A stretch of DNA of 22,036 bases from a virus: the IMG/VR virus record IMGVR_UViG_3300025070_000268, positions 1 to 22,036 of that record. One strand, given 5' to 3'. The notes under the pieces are model-generated. The model ran no database searches. It was not told the origin of the DNA and saw only the letters and a program-made list of their open reading frames with translations. The translations under genes were made by a program, and so were the position numbers. This document shows, piece after piece, positions 12,319 to 18,126 of this stretch; positions within the stretch are counted from its first letter, which is position 1, and every line of letters begins with the position of its first letter.

Positions 12319-12734
12319 TACAGATCAGCCAATAATGCCTTTAGTTTTTTCTTTGACTTGCCTTTTACTTTGGCTTTTGAAATATCGTTGTCTCCGTCAC
12401 CAACTACGACAATAGCAATCATGCCCATTGTTTTGTGTGGTGAACACTGATATAGATATACACCTGGCGTATCAAATGTAATCGCAACTTCTTTATTGAG
12501 TTTTGATTTCTTTGGTGCTTTCCAACCATCTGGTCCAGCAATAAATTCTACATTGTGACCTTTTGATGTTGGTACCCACGTAATTGTATCGCCAACGTCA
12601 ATACGAGCAATGTCTTCGCTGTATACCATCTTGGCACCATCGTCACGTTTATTCAACATTTCAATAGTCATATCTTCAGCGTATGCGGTTGTTGCGAAAA
12701 TAGCCATTAGACTAGCGGTAATTAAATTCTTCAT
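12318..12734 (-). CDS. Pseudoazurin (type 1 copper protein)
   Basis: 138 residues. A signal peptide ends in TTAYA before EDMTIEMLNK. The cupredoxin fold shows DTITWVPTSKGHNVEF with the first His ligand and the loop YQCSPHKTMGM with Cys, His and Met, so all four type 1 copper ligands are present. After the barrel comes a lysine-rich helical tail, as in pseudoazurins. These periplasmic proteins carry single electrons between cytochromes and terminal reductases or oxidases, for instance to nitrite or nitrous oxide reductase. Preceded by AGGAAAA and coupled by TAATG to the DoxX-like gene. A phage copy is a candidate auxiliary metabolic gene. Confidence 0.94.
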   Translation of the reverse strand: MKNLITASLMAIFATTAYAEDMTIEMLNKRDDGAKMVYSEDIARIDVGDTITWVPTSKGHNVEFIAGPDGWKAPKKSKLNKEVAITFDTPGVYLYQCSPHKTMGMIAIVVVGDGDNDISKAKVKGKSKKKLKALLADL

Positions 12735-12750
12735 TTTTATTTTCCTATCT

Positions 12751-12957
12751 TTATTTCTTTACATTAAGACCGGACGGATTGTATTGTTCGCCATTATAGG
12801 CAGGATAGGTGTCGTCCTCTACCCCAAAGTTACATGATGCTACAACTAATAACGTTGCAATTGAAGCATATGTAGTTCGTTTAGTCCAAAGCATAAAGCC
12901 TTCGAATGTCTTCTCAGCTTCTTTTTGAGCGGCTGCACGTACTTCATCATCAGTCAT
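12751..12957 (-). CDS. Membrane protein resembling aa3 oxidase subunit IV
   Basis: 68 residues. After an acidic, alanine-rich start comes EKTFEGFMLWTKRTTYASIA leading into a single membrane helix (about 28-44), then a soluble tail rich in Tyr and Asn. The TF-x-GF motif just before one helix resembles the short subunit IV of alphaproteobacterial aa3 cytochrome c oxidase, which usually lacks such a tail. The match is by eye and could be chance. It is sixteen bases upstream of the pseudoazurin gene, and its ATG overlaps the preceding stop (ATGA). Confidence 0.6.
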   Translation of the reverse strand: MTDDEVRAAAQKEAEKTFEGFMLWTKRTTYASIATLLVVASCNFGVEDDTYPAYNGEQYNPSGLNVKK

Positions 12958-13133
12958 AGTGATCTTGTTCCATAATATGCACGATAAACTTCAGCGAGTT
13001 CTTGTTGGTCATTTGACTCCTGAACAACATAGTCTTCTTTATCAATTTGTGTTCCATCAGCAATTGCAATAGCATCTTCTTTGCGTGATGCTATAGCAAT
13101 AATTTCACCGTCTTTTCTTCTAACAATATGCAT
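12954..13133 (-). CDS. Hypothetical small protein
   Basis: 59 residues from the ATG at 13133, which overlaps the stop of the 56-codon gene (TAATG). It begins MHIVRRKDGEIIAIASRKED and is soluble, with a beta hairpin followed by a charged helix. A TTG at 13151 is a less likely start. Function unknown; in the coupled chain feeding the oxidase-like gene. Confidence 0.68.
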   Translation of the reverse strand: MHIVRRKDGEIIAIASRKEDAIAIADGTQIDKEDYVVQESNDQQELAEVYRAYYGTRSL

Positions 13134-13303
13134 TAGTTCAGACCAAAACAAGGTAAGATATTGACATTACAATACCGACCATATTCTTCAAGGCCTACCA
13201 TTGCCATTAGCATCAATACTGGTACTACAGCAATCATAAAGACGATAATCAAAAACATAAGGCCTAAACCTTTTGTAGTGCAATAGTTTGTTTGTTCACT
13301 CAT
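13133..13303 (-). CDS. 56-residue membrane protein
   Basis: ATG at 13303 with AGGA eight bases upstream; its TAA overlaps the next start (TAATG). A polar start (MSEQTNYCTTKG) is followed by one long hydrophobic helix rich in methionine (about 13-37) and a tail with two cysteines (RYCNVNILPCFG). With the first Cys there are three cysteines, which could form disulfides or bind metal outside the membrane. Function unknown. Confidence 0.68.
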   Translation of the reverse strand: MSEQTNYCTTKGLGLMFLIIVFMIAVVPVLMLMAMVGLEEYGRYCNVNILPCFGLN

Positions 13304-13304
13304 T

Positions 13305-13445
13305 TTATAATCCTAATATTCCAAACAGGTTAAACCAACCCATAGATGTTCCGATGATAACTGGTAGTGCTACCATACTAAAAGCGATAACTAAAAATGC
13401 TAGTATCGCACCGTTATTGTGATACGGTTCATTTGGATCACTCAT
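13305..13445 (-). CDS. 46-residue membrane protein
   Basis: ATG at 13445 with GGAGAG before it. Reads MSDPNEPYHNNGAILAFLVI and on through one or two short hydrophobic stretches to GWFNLFGILGL. The next gene starts one base after its stop codon. It resembles a minor membrane subunit, but no family is recognised. Confidence 0.66.
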   Translation of the reverse strand: MSDPNEPYHNNGAILAFLVIAFSMVALPVIIGTSMGWFNLFGILGL

Positions 13446-13446
13446 A

Positions 13447-13692
13447 CTATCTCTCCACTATTGGCATTATGCTTTGAGAGTCGTGATAGTCGCCTGACTT
13501 ATAATAATCACGGGTTGCAGATTCTTTAATCATAACACCCTTTCTCACACGATATGTATTTATCTCTCTGCGAATAACACCTTCAACATCACTCTCAAAT
13601 GCATTTTTAAAAGGACCATCATCTTCACGTTCTTGCGCTTTAAGAAAGTCGCCTGCACTTGTGAACTTTAAATCCTGCATATCATTATTCAT
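13447..13692 (-). CDS. Hypothetical soluble protein
   Basis: 81 residues from the ATG at 13692, preceded by GAGGTGG; this start lies within the 3' end of the upstream gene. It reads MNNDMQDLKFTSAGDFLKA, then a charged middle (GVIRREINTYRVRKGVMIKE) and an end rich in Asp, Tyr and Ser. No membrane segment. Function unknown. A GATAAATA at 13557-13564 inside it might be an internal late promoter for the small membrane genes downstream. Confidence 0.65.
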   Translation of the reverse strand: MNNDMQDLKFTSAGDFLKAQEREDDGPFKNAFESDVEGVIRREINTYRVRKGVMIKESATRDYYKSGDYHDSQSIMPIVER

Positions 13693-14116
13693 GTTCGCCA
13701 CCTCGTCCACGACCATTGTATGGACCAAAAACATTTGGCTTACGCTTTGCCGTTTCGAATGTTGCTACTGTGATTGCAACTGCGGCTAATAGTAGTGCGT
13801 GTAACACCATACTAAAAATACCTGCCCACATGCTACCCACAATAATAGCAAATACAATACACCACATCCATGCTAATACTTGCATAATCATATGTCGTGT
13901 ACTAAAGTCTGGAATTGCACTTAATGGATTTTGTTCGTGATCCATCACTACATTCCAACAATTATATACCCATTCTCTCATAGATATTACCTTTCTAAAA
14001 GTTACTTTTAAAGGATAGTGTGCATCAACATCATCACGATATTCGATTGCATCATTAACGTCATGAAAGTTTTCAGACACTTTATAATTCTTAAACCATG
14101 CTGTCACTTTATACAT
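13685..14116 (-). CDS. Two-helix membrane protein
   Basis: 143 residues. A soluble N-terminal domain (about 1-70, with YKVSENFHDVNDAIEYRDDV) precedes two hydrophobic helices at about 77-95 and 97-119, then a basic, glycine-rich tail (GPYNGRGRGGEHE). The tail and the N-terminal domain would both face the cytoplasm. AAGGATAGG precedes the ATG. I do not recognise the family. It heads the run of membrane genes that reaches to 11622. Confidence 0.72.
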   Translation of the reverse strand: MYKVTAWFKNYKVSENFHDVNDAIEYRDDVDAHYPLKVTFRKVISMREWVYNCWNVVMDHEQNPLSAIPDFSTRHMIMQVLAWMWCIVFAIIVGSMWAGIFSMVLHALLLAAVAITVATFETAKRKPNVFGPYNGRGRGGEHE

Positions 14117-14132
14117 TAGTTACCTATCCTTA

Positions 14133-14399
14133 TTACATGATGTACTCATCATTTTCATTTTCCCAATAGCGAACAACATTGTACATACCCATAGACAACA
14201 TATCACCATACTGCTCATCAAGGTCTTCTGCAACAGCAATCACTTCTTCGATTTGCTCTTTCGTCAAATCAGAGATTTCTTCACAACCAAAATGTTCTTC
14301 GACATGATTTTCTGCCCATTGTGTTGCTTCTTGCTCTAACCAATCAAGCATCTTGTGGGCACGATACACTTTAAATGTACCATCATCTTCTTCACTCAT
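14133..14399 (-). CDS. Acidic helical phage protein
   Basis: 88 residues from the ATG at 14399, which has AAGGAG before it; an upstream in-frame start at 14426 would lie in the previous gene. Strongly acidic: KMLDWLEQEATQWAENHVEE, then TKEQIEEVIAVAEDLDEQYG. No metal or membrane motif. I believe similar proteins occur in marine T4-like phages. The acidity could indicate binding to a basic host protein, but that is guesswork. Confidence 0.72.
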   Translation of the reverse strand: MSEEDDGTFKVYRAHKMLDWLEQEATQWAENHVEEHFGCEEISDLTKEQIEEVIAVAEDLDEQYGDMLSMGMYNVVRYWENENDEYIM

Positions 14400-14409
14400 T
14401 ATATTCTCC

Positions 14410-14613
14410 TTATACAGATATGTCAATAGTTTGTTTTTCGGGTTTAACTAATTCACCATCTCTGTTATAGCGAATGTAGTCAACGGAATCAATTCTAATC
14501 GAACCGTTTGTACTTAAATGCTCTACAGCAGTTTTAGTTTCTTTATATGGGTCTACTGTTGTTGACACATAAGAACTTAACACAATTGGCATAACCGGAC
14601 CTATATCACTCAT
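14410..14613 (-). CDS. Hypothetical small protein
   Basis: 67 residues, soluble and probably beta-rich (MPIVLSSYVSTTVDPYKE, then GSIRIDSVDYIRYNRDGE). AGGAG lies eight bases before the ATG, which is inside the last codons of the 51-codon gene upstream. Function unknown. Confidence 0.68.
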   Translation of the reverse strand: MSDIGPVMPIVLSSYVSTTVDPYKETKTAVEHLSTNGSIRIDSVDYIRYNRDGELVKPEKQTIDISV

Positions 14614-14761
14614 TCATATCTCTCCTATAATTGCAGTAGTAATTCCAACCATATTCATACATAGCATATGCCGCAACAAAGCCTATATATGGCATAAATG
14701 CAACATTAAGCAACACCCATGAAAAAACTATTGCTACTACTATGTCATACCATTGTATCAA
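14606..14761 (-). CDS. 51-residue membrane protein
   Basis: The start is TTG at 14761, immediately after the upstream stop, with CGGAAG about eight bases before it. Reads IQWYDIVVAIVFSWVLLN and on through hydrophobic, Tyr-rich sequence to NYRRDMNE. Two short membrane segments are likely. The 3' end overlaps the next gene by eight bases. Function unknown; the non-ATG start lowers confidence. Confidence 0.55.
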   Translation of the reverse strand: MIQWYDIVVAIVFSWVLLNVAFMPYIGFVAAYAMYEYGWNYYCNYRRDMNE

Positions 14762-14911
14762 TTAATCTTCCGTCCAAGGCTTCTTCAAATTGATTTCGAT
14801 ACCCATCTCATAGAACAAGTCTTCGATTTTTTCATCAGGCACATCGTCCATGATATATTTTGCATACTCTTCAAACGCTTTATCTTCACGTTCTGTAAAA
14901 CGATTATTCAT
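14762..14911 (-). CDS. 49-residue acidic protein
   Basis: ATG at 14911 behind AGGAGAATATA, the same strong ribosome binding sequence as the gene at 14399. Reads MNNRFTEREDKAFEEYAKYI, then DDVPDEKIEDLFYEMG and KKPWTED. Soluble and helical. Function unknown. Confidence 0.68.
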   Translation of the reverse strand: MNNRFTEREDKAFEEYAKYIMDDVPDEKIEDLFYEMGIEINLKKPWTED

Positions 14912-14925
14912 TATATTCTCCTAGC

Positions 14926-15021
14926 CTATACTGCTATCATTAACATTAAAAATACGAATAGCCAATACAGAAAGTATACTATAATAAGAAACCTTAACAC
15001 TCTAAATATTGATCTAAACAT
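14926..15021 (-). CDS. 31-residue membrane peptide
   Basis: ATG at 15021 with GAGG five to six bases upstream, eighteen bases after the tRNA-Arg. The product is a basic start (MFRSIFRVLRF) followed by a single hydrophobic helix to the end. Such peptides are easy to find by chance; the good ribosome binding site and the tight fit with the next gene favour it. Confidence 0.55.
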   Translation of the reverse strand: MFRSIFRVLRFLIIVYFLYWLFVFLMLMIAV

Positions 15022-15038
15022 TTTTTCCTCACTTATTC

Positions 15039-15116
15039 TGGCGATCACGGGAGGACTCGAACCCCCGACCTAGGCATTAGAAGTGCCTTGCTCTAATCCA
15101 GCTGAGCTACGTGACC
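15039..15116 (-). tRNA. tRNA-Arg (anticodon UCU)
   Basis: Complete cloverleaf: acceptor GGTCACG/CGTGATC (one G-T pair), D arm GCTC...GAGC, anticodon arm AGGCA-CTTCTAA-TGCCT with anticodon TCT, T arm with GGTTCGAGTCC, discriminator G and encoded CCA. It reads AGA, frequent in AT-rich phage genes. One base separates it from the stop codon of the gene before it. Confidence 0.96.
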
Positions 15117-15117
15117 T

Positions 15118-15300
15118 TTAACTCTCGTTCATATTAATACAAAGGGCTTGCTGTTCAGGATTAAAATACCCACCACCTTTGCCATGAAATTCACTTAGTG
15201 CCTCTCTTGATTGAAAACACTCTATCATATTATCATGAGTACTAATCAATTCTACATAAGGTGTTGCATCATAGAAGTATATAAAAACTAATGTCCACAT
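15118..15300 (-). CDS. Small Cys-containing protein with hydrophobic start
   Basis: 60 residues. Begins MWTLVFIYFYDATPYVELIS, with cysteines in IECFQS and ALCINM and a glycine-rich turn GKGGGYFNP. The start could act as a weak membrane or signal segment. Its ATG overlaps the stop of the glycine-zipper gene (TAATG). I recall similar short proteins in marine T4-like phages; function unknown. Layout resembles the 9038-9262 protein. Confidence 0.72.
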   Translation of the reverse strand: MWTLVFIYFYDATPYVELISTHDNMIECFQSREALSEFHGKGGGYFNPEQQALCINMNES

Positions 15301-15770
15301 TATCTTACAAAGTCCAACACATATCTTTCACCATTTAGAAAGAAGCGAATGGTTGAATGTGAATAAACTTCTACTCTTTGTTCTTGATTTCTGACAACAT
15401 CTTTACACTGTTCAACGATTTCGTATCCAATGATTTCTTTTGATGTTCTATTCTGCGAACCTTTATCAGCGCCGATAAGACCACCCATGACAGCACCAGC
15501 GGCTGCGCCACCATCATCACCTGTAACACCCTTGCCGATAACACCACCAAGGATCATGCCTAGTAATGCACCACCGGCTGCATCGCCTTGCTTTTGCACA
15601 TTAGCATACACAGGTTTTTTAACTTCGTTACATACATAAGTTGTTGTAGGAACATATTTTGTAACTACCTTAGTATGGTCAAAAACTTTTACATCTCTGA
15701 CACTCTCATTAGAGAGTGCTGGTGTCGATACAGCGATTAAAGCTGCAGTAATTAAGTGGACTGATTTCAT
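15300..15770 (-). CDS. Glycine-zipper envelope protein
   Basis: 156 residues. The signal peptide ends in TPALS or TPALSN before ESVRDVK. The core GGALLGMILGGVIGKGVTG, then a second GxxxG-rich segment ending GLIGADKG, is a glycine-zipper 2TM domain as in the rickettsial 17-kDa surface antigen family. Flanking parts carry a Cys on each side (YVCNEV, EQCKDV) and a beta-rich end. Such proteins insert in or span the outer membrane region, and phage versions may alter the envelope. GGAG precedes the ATG, and a late-type promoter lies at 15796-15803. Confidence 0.85.
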   Translation of the reverse strand: MKSVHLITAALIAVSTPALSNESVRDVKVFDHTKVVTKYVPTTTYVCNEVKKPVYANVQKQGDAAGGALLGMILGGVIGKGVTGDDGGAAAGAVMGGLIGADKGSQNRTSKEIIGYEIVEQCKDVVRNQEQRVEVYSHSTIRFFLNGERYVLDFVR

Positions 15771-15795
15771 CTGCTTTTCTCCGATTAAGTACGTT

Positions 15796-15803
15796 TATTT
15801 ATC
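15796..15803 (-). promoter_or_regulatory. Late-type promoter (GATAAATA)
   Basis: GATAAATA on the minus strand, 25 bases before the ATG of the glycine-zipper gene and just after the stop codon of the gene upstream. Confidence 0.55.
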
Positions 15804-15804
15804 T

Positions 15805-15996
15805 TTAAAAATTTTCTACCTCACCAGTTTCGAGGTTTTTCATTTCAAGAATGACAAACGGAACACGGATAGATTCGGTTACGGTTGCTGCCCAGTTACA
15901 GGCATCATTCCAATTTACGAACTTCATATTCTCTTTGATGGTAAGCCCCTCGGCTATACCATCTAGAACATATTTTTGAAACTCAACTTTACACAT
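15805..15996 (-). CDS. Hypothetical small protein
   Basis: 63 residues from the ATG at 15996 (MCKVEFQKYVLDGIAEGL), eight bases after AAGGAG. Then FVNWNDACNWAATVTES and a beta strand VPFVILEMKNLETGE. Soluble. Function unknown. It follows the gene at 16009-16341 closely and should share its early promoter. Confidence 0.7.
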   Translation of the reverse strand: MCKVEFQKYVLDGIAEGLTIKENMKFVNWNDACNWAATVTESIRVPFVILEMKNLETGEVENF

Positions 15997-16008
15997 AAGC
16001 AATTCTCC

Positions 16009-16341
16009 TTATAGGTAGTGAGGACCGGTCCAAGCAACGCTATAACCGCCATCAATGATATTACCACGTGCTTTGTTACGAGCAGGAGAGTTGTAACCAG
16101 CGGCTTTCAAAATATCGCCAGCTTTGAACAACTTATCATTGCCCTTCACAATAAAACCCCATACAGAGCCTCTTGACAATATCTTAATGTATTTACGACC
16201 TTCTTGGTAGGTTAGACCTTCATTGAACTCATCGACCATTTTGATATTGGTCTCACTCAACTCTCTAGTGAAATCACGACTAGTCCAACGCAAGTAATCT
16301 TGCTTGATGTTTTCGATAAGATTTTCAATTTGGTTATTCAT
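16009..16341 (-). CDS. Conserved-looking phage protein, unknown function
   Basis: 110 residues from the ATG at 16341; an earlier ATG at 16359 is also possible. N-terminal half helical (IENLIENIKQDYLRW, then ETNIKMVDEFNEGL), C-terminal half compact and beta-rich: SVWGFIVKGNDKLFKAGDIL, then NKARGNIIDGGYSVAWTGPHYL. I recall this C-terminal pattern in proteins of marine T4-like phages, unnamed. First gene behind the early promoter at 16374-16402. Confidence 0.75.
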   Translation of the reverse strand: MNNQIENLIENIKQDYLRWTSRDFTRELSETNIKMVDEFNEGLTYQEGRKYIKILSRGSVWGFIVKGNDKLFKAGDILKAAGYNSPARNKARGNIIDGGYSVAWTGPHYL

Positions 16342-16373
16342 AATATATCTCTCTTTCATCTCGTTACATATAT

Positions 16374-16402
16374 AATATAGTACATGATTCGGGTAATGTC
16401 AA
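16374..16402 (-). promoter_or_regulatory. Sigma70-like early promoter
   Basis: Minus strand TTGACA (16397-16402), 17-bp spacer, TATATT (16374-16379). It starts four bases after the stop codon of the metallopeptidase-like gene, with CCC directly before the -35 box as at 16842. Confidence 0.85.
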
Positions 16403-16405
16403 GGG

Positions 16406-16801
16406 TTAAGCCAAAGTTTTTTTGAACTTTTCCAACATTTTTTCTTGCAAAGCGTAAGCCTCTTGTTCGTAAGGACGATCAAAGTAAGGCGTATCATCAA
16501 TATCAAATATATCGAATTCTTTACGTATAGATTGTTTGATATGTACAAACTCATGAAAAATTGCAGTCAATAGGTCTTCACGCTCCATACCCTTACGTAC
16601 ACGAATTACAAAGTGACGATCATAGTCACCTTCAAATACGTCAGCATCAGCTTTAAGATTTTTATTAACTTCTACTTCAATTTCGATATTACGATGCCTA
16701 GGCAAAAGATAGTCTTTTGCAAAGCAAAGTGCTTCTGAAATTGTCTGGCGATACTTATTATTGCCGCCCTTCACGTAGTAAAACATATTAAACTTTCTCA
16801 T
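16406..16801 (-). CDS. Predicted zinc metallopeptidase (HExxH)
   Basis: 131 residues from the ATG at 16801, or 143 from an ATG at 16837. The region between them holds a perfect early promoter, which favours the shorter form. The motif AIFHEFVHIKQS provides HExxH, with a likely third ligand in the downstream YEQEAYALQEKM. Before it lies a beta-rich part with IEIEVEVN and HFVIRVRKGM. The layout fits small SprT- or M78-like peptidases. Target unknown; phage members could cleave a host regulator or a phage precursor. Confidence 0.78.
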   Translation of the reverse strand: MRKFNMFYYVKGGNNKYRQTISEALCFAKDYLLPRHRNIEIEVEVNKNLKADADVFEGDYDRHFVIRVRKGMEREDLLTAIFHEFVHIKQSIRKEFDIFDIDDTPYFDRPYEQEAYALQEKMLEKFKKTLA

Positions 16802-16813
16802 TGCTACATCTTT

Positions 16814-16842
16814 ACTATAGATGATTCGATTGGTCATGTCAA
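16814..16842 (-). promoter_or_regulatory. Sigma70-like early promoter with very short leader
   Basis: Minus strand TTGACA (16837-16842), 17-bp spacer, TATAGT (16814-16819). Transcription would begin about six bases before the ATG at 16801, leaving almost no leader and no ribosome binding site. Confidence 0.78.
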
Positions 16843-16846
16843 GGGT

Positions 16847-17092
16847 TTAATCATAATGACCGCCAAGAATAGCAATAGTTTTTATCTCTTCATTGTATAT
16901 CTGGGCTTCACGTTCTTTATAAGCGGCCTCAAAGCCAACTTCACGTCTACCAGCATCATGATCTCCCCATAATCGTCGAAAGTAGGACTCATAGATAGCG
17001 TTAACATCTTTTTCGCTCCAGGAGGTAGGTATCAAATGACCCTTTACCATCCAGAAAAGTCTGTTAGCTTCCTTGATCTCCCACTTCGTCAT
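16847..17092 (-). CDS. Hypothetical protein
   Basis: 81 residues, charged and helical: MTKWEIKEANRLFWMVKG, then WSEKDVNAIYESYFRRLWGD and FEAAYKEREAQIYNEE. AGGAG lies ahead of the ATG, which is inside the last 29 bases of the GIY-YIG gene. No recognised family. Confidence 0.72.
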   Translation of the reverse strand: MTKWEIKEANRLFWMVKGHLIPTSWSEKDVNAIYESYFRRLWGDHDAGRREVGFEAAYKEREAQIYNEEIKTIAILGGHYD

Positions 17093-17501
17093 GGCTCAAT
17101 CTCCTTACGTGGTTTCTATGAATCTTACAATTTATTATGCCATTATAATATTCATCCGATAGAAGAACGTTTCTATCGAATTGCTCTTTCGCCTCTAGGT
17201 ACGACAGCTCACCCTTTGACATGCAAAGGTGTAATATTTCTCTATGAAAGCTTGAGTAGCCTTGTTCTTCGACAAGTGCTTTGACCTCATCAGAAGACCC
17301 GAAGTAGTCCTGCCAGTCGCTTTCTTTGACGACAGTTCTCTTTCGGGTCTTACCTTTGAGTGGTGGAAGTTTGCGTTTAGACACGAACAACTTCTTTCCT
17401 ACATATTTTTTGTTATTTGACAAGTGTGTGATTACATATACAAAGCCTATATGGTCATTGATATCATCACTAGTAAACTCTTTGTCATTATAGTACCACA
17501 T
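17064..17501 (-). CDS. GIY-YIG nuclease-domain protein
   Basis: 145 residues. The GIY half appears as GFVYVITHLSNNKKYVGKKL (V-Y and Y-V-G cores, residues about 18-37). An Arg/Lys-rich stretch follows, then SDWQDYFGSSDEVKALVEEQ and REILHLCMSKGELSYLEAKEQ with the Glu expected at the metal site. GIY-YIG enzymes cut DNA; T4 homing endonucleases of the Seg type belong here. This one lacks an obvious separate DNA-binding domain and I have seen similar short versions in many T4-like phages, so it may be a resident nuclease rather than a mobile one. A late promoter lies 25 bases upstream. Confidence 0.82.
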   Translation of the reverse strand: MWYYNDKEFTSDDINDHIGFVYVITHLSNNKKYVGKKLFVSKRKLPPLKGKTRKRTVVKESDWQDYFGSSDEVKALVEEQGYSSFHREILHLCMSKGELSYLEAKEQFDRNVLLSDEYYNGIINCKIHRNHVRRLSHDEVGDQGS

Positions 17502-17525
17502 GAAACATCCTATATTCGTTTCATA

Positions 17526-17533
17526 TATTTATA
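17526..17533 (-). promoter_or_regulatory. T4-type late promoter of the GIY-YIG gene
   Basis: TATAAATA on the minus strand, starting right after the stop codon of the zinc-ribbon gene and 25 bases ahead of the ATG at 17501. Confidence 0.72.
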
Positions 17534-17695
17534 CTAATCCCATTCATCCTCATCGTTTAAGTCTAGTTCATTTTCAAATTCTGGTAGTTGCTCACCGCAA
17601 GATGGACAATAGACCAACTCATCATCTTCGTTTTCAAACTCTACTGCAAACTGTGTGTCACAGTAAGGACACCTGTCTTCTAATTTTACGCTCAT
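17534..17695 (-). CDS. Small zinc-ribbon protein
   Basis: 53 residues from the ATG at 17695, which overlaps the dCMP deaminase stop (ATGA) and has GAGGTAGAG upstream. Two CxxC knuckles, RCPYCDTQF and YCPSCGEQL, form a classic zinc ribbon, followed by a very acidic tail (EFENELDLNDEDEWD). The tail may mimic nucleic acid or contact a basic partner. Coupled to the nucleotide genes, so it could regulate or bind one of them. Function not known. Confidence 0.82.
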   Translation of the reverse strand: MSVKLEDRCPYCDTQFAVEFENEDDELVYCPSCGEQLPEFENELDLNDEDEWD

Positions 17696-18126
17696 AATTG
17701 CTCTACCTCTATTCCGCACTTTTGTAAAAAATTGATACCTGTATCTAGGCGGTACTTACTACCATAATAGACTTTAGATATGCCTGCACTATATATAAGT
17801 TTAGCACACTCTACACATGGCGCATGAGTAACATACATTTCTGCGCCTTTACCATTCTCATGCGAGCCTGCTAGTTTTGCGATACAATTCGCTTCTGCAT
17901 GAATTACTTCTGGTCTTGTAACCTTGTACGGTTCATCATTTTCATTAAACCAAATCTCTTCACACTCATTACTCCAGCCAGAGGGCATACCATTATAACC
18001 AATAGAAATGATACGATTGTCTTTGACTGCAATTGCTCCGACTTTAAGTCTCTCTGCTGTTGACAGAGACCCGAAGGTCTCTGCCGTTTTCATATAAGCT
18101 ACGTCCCACTTAGAAGGTGATTTCAC
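17692..18126 (-). CDS. cd: dCMP deaminase
   Basis: Converts dCMP to dUMP, the substrate of thymidylate synthase. The zinc site is complete: VIHAEANCIAKLAG supplies His and the catalytic Glu, and HAPCVECAKLIYSAG supplies the two cysteines. KVGAIAVKDNRIISIGYNGMPSG is the usual strand and loop before them. The likely start is GTG at 18126 (KSPSKWDVAYMKTAETFG), overlapping the reductase stop; a longer frame from 18156 would lie entirely in the reductase gene, and ATG at 18093 is an alternative. The symbol follows T4 usage. Confidence 0.92.
   Translation of the reverse strand: MKSPSKWDVAYMKTAETFGSLSTAERLKVGAIAVKDNRIISIGYNGMPSGWSNECEEIWFNENDEPYKVTRPEVIHAEANCIAKLAGSHENGKGAEMYVTHAPCVECAKLIYSAGISKVYYGSKYRLDTGINFLQKCGIEVEQL

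Noticed and set aside
17064-17501. GIY-YIG gene as a mobile homing endonuclease with an intron
   Set aside because: No intron-split gene is seen: thyA, nrdJ and dCMP deaminase are all continuous. Short GIY-YIG proteins of this form seem resident in related phages.
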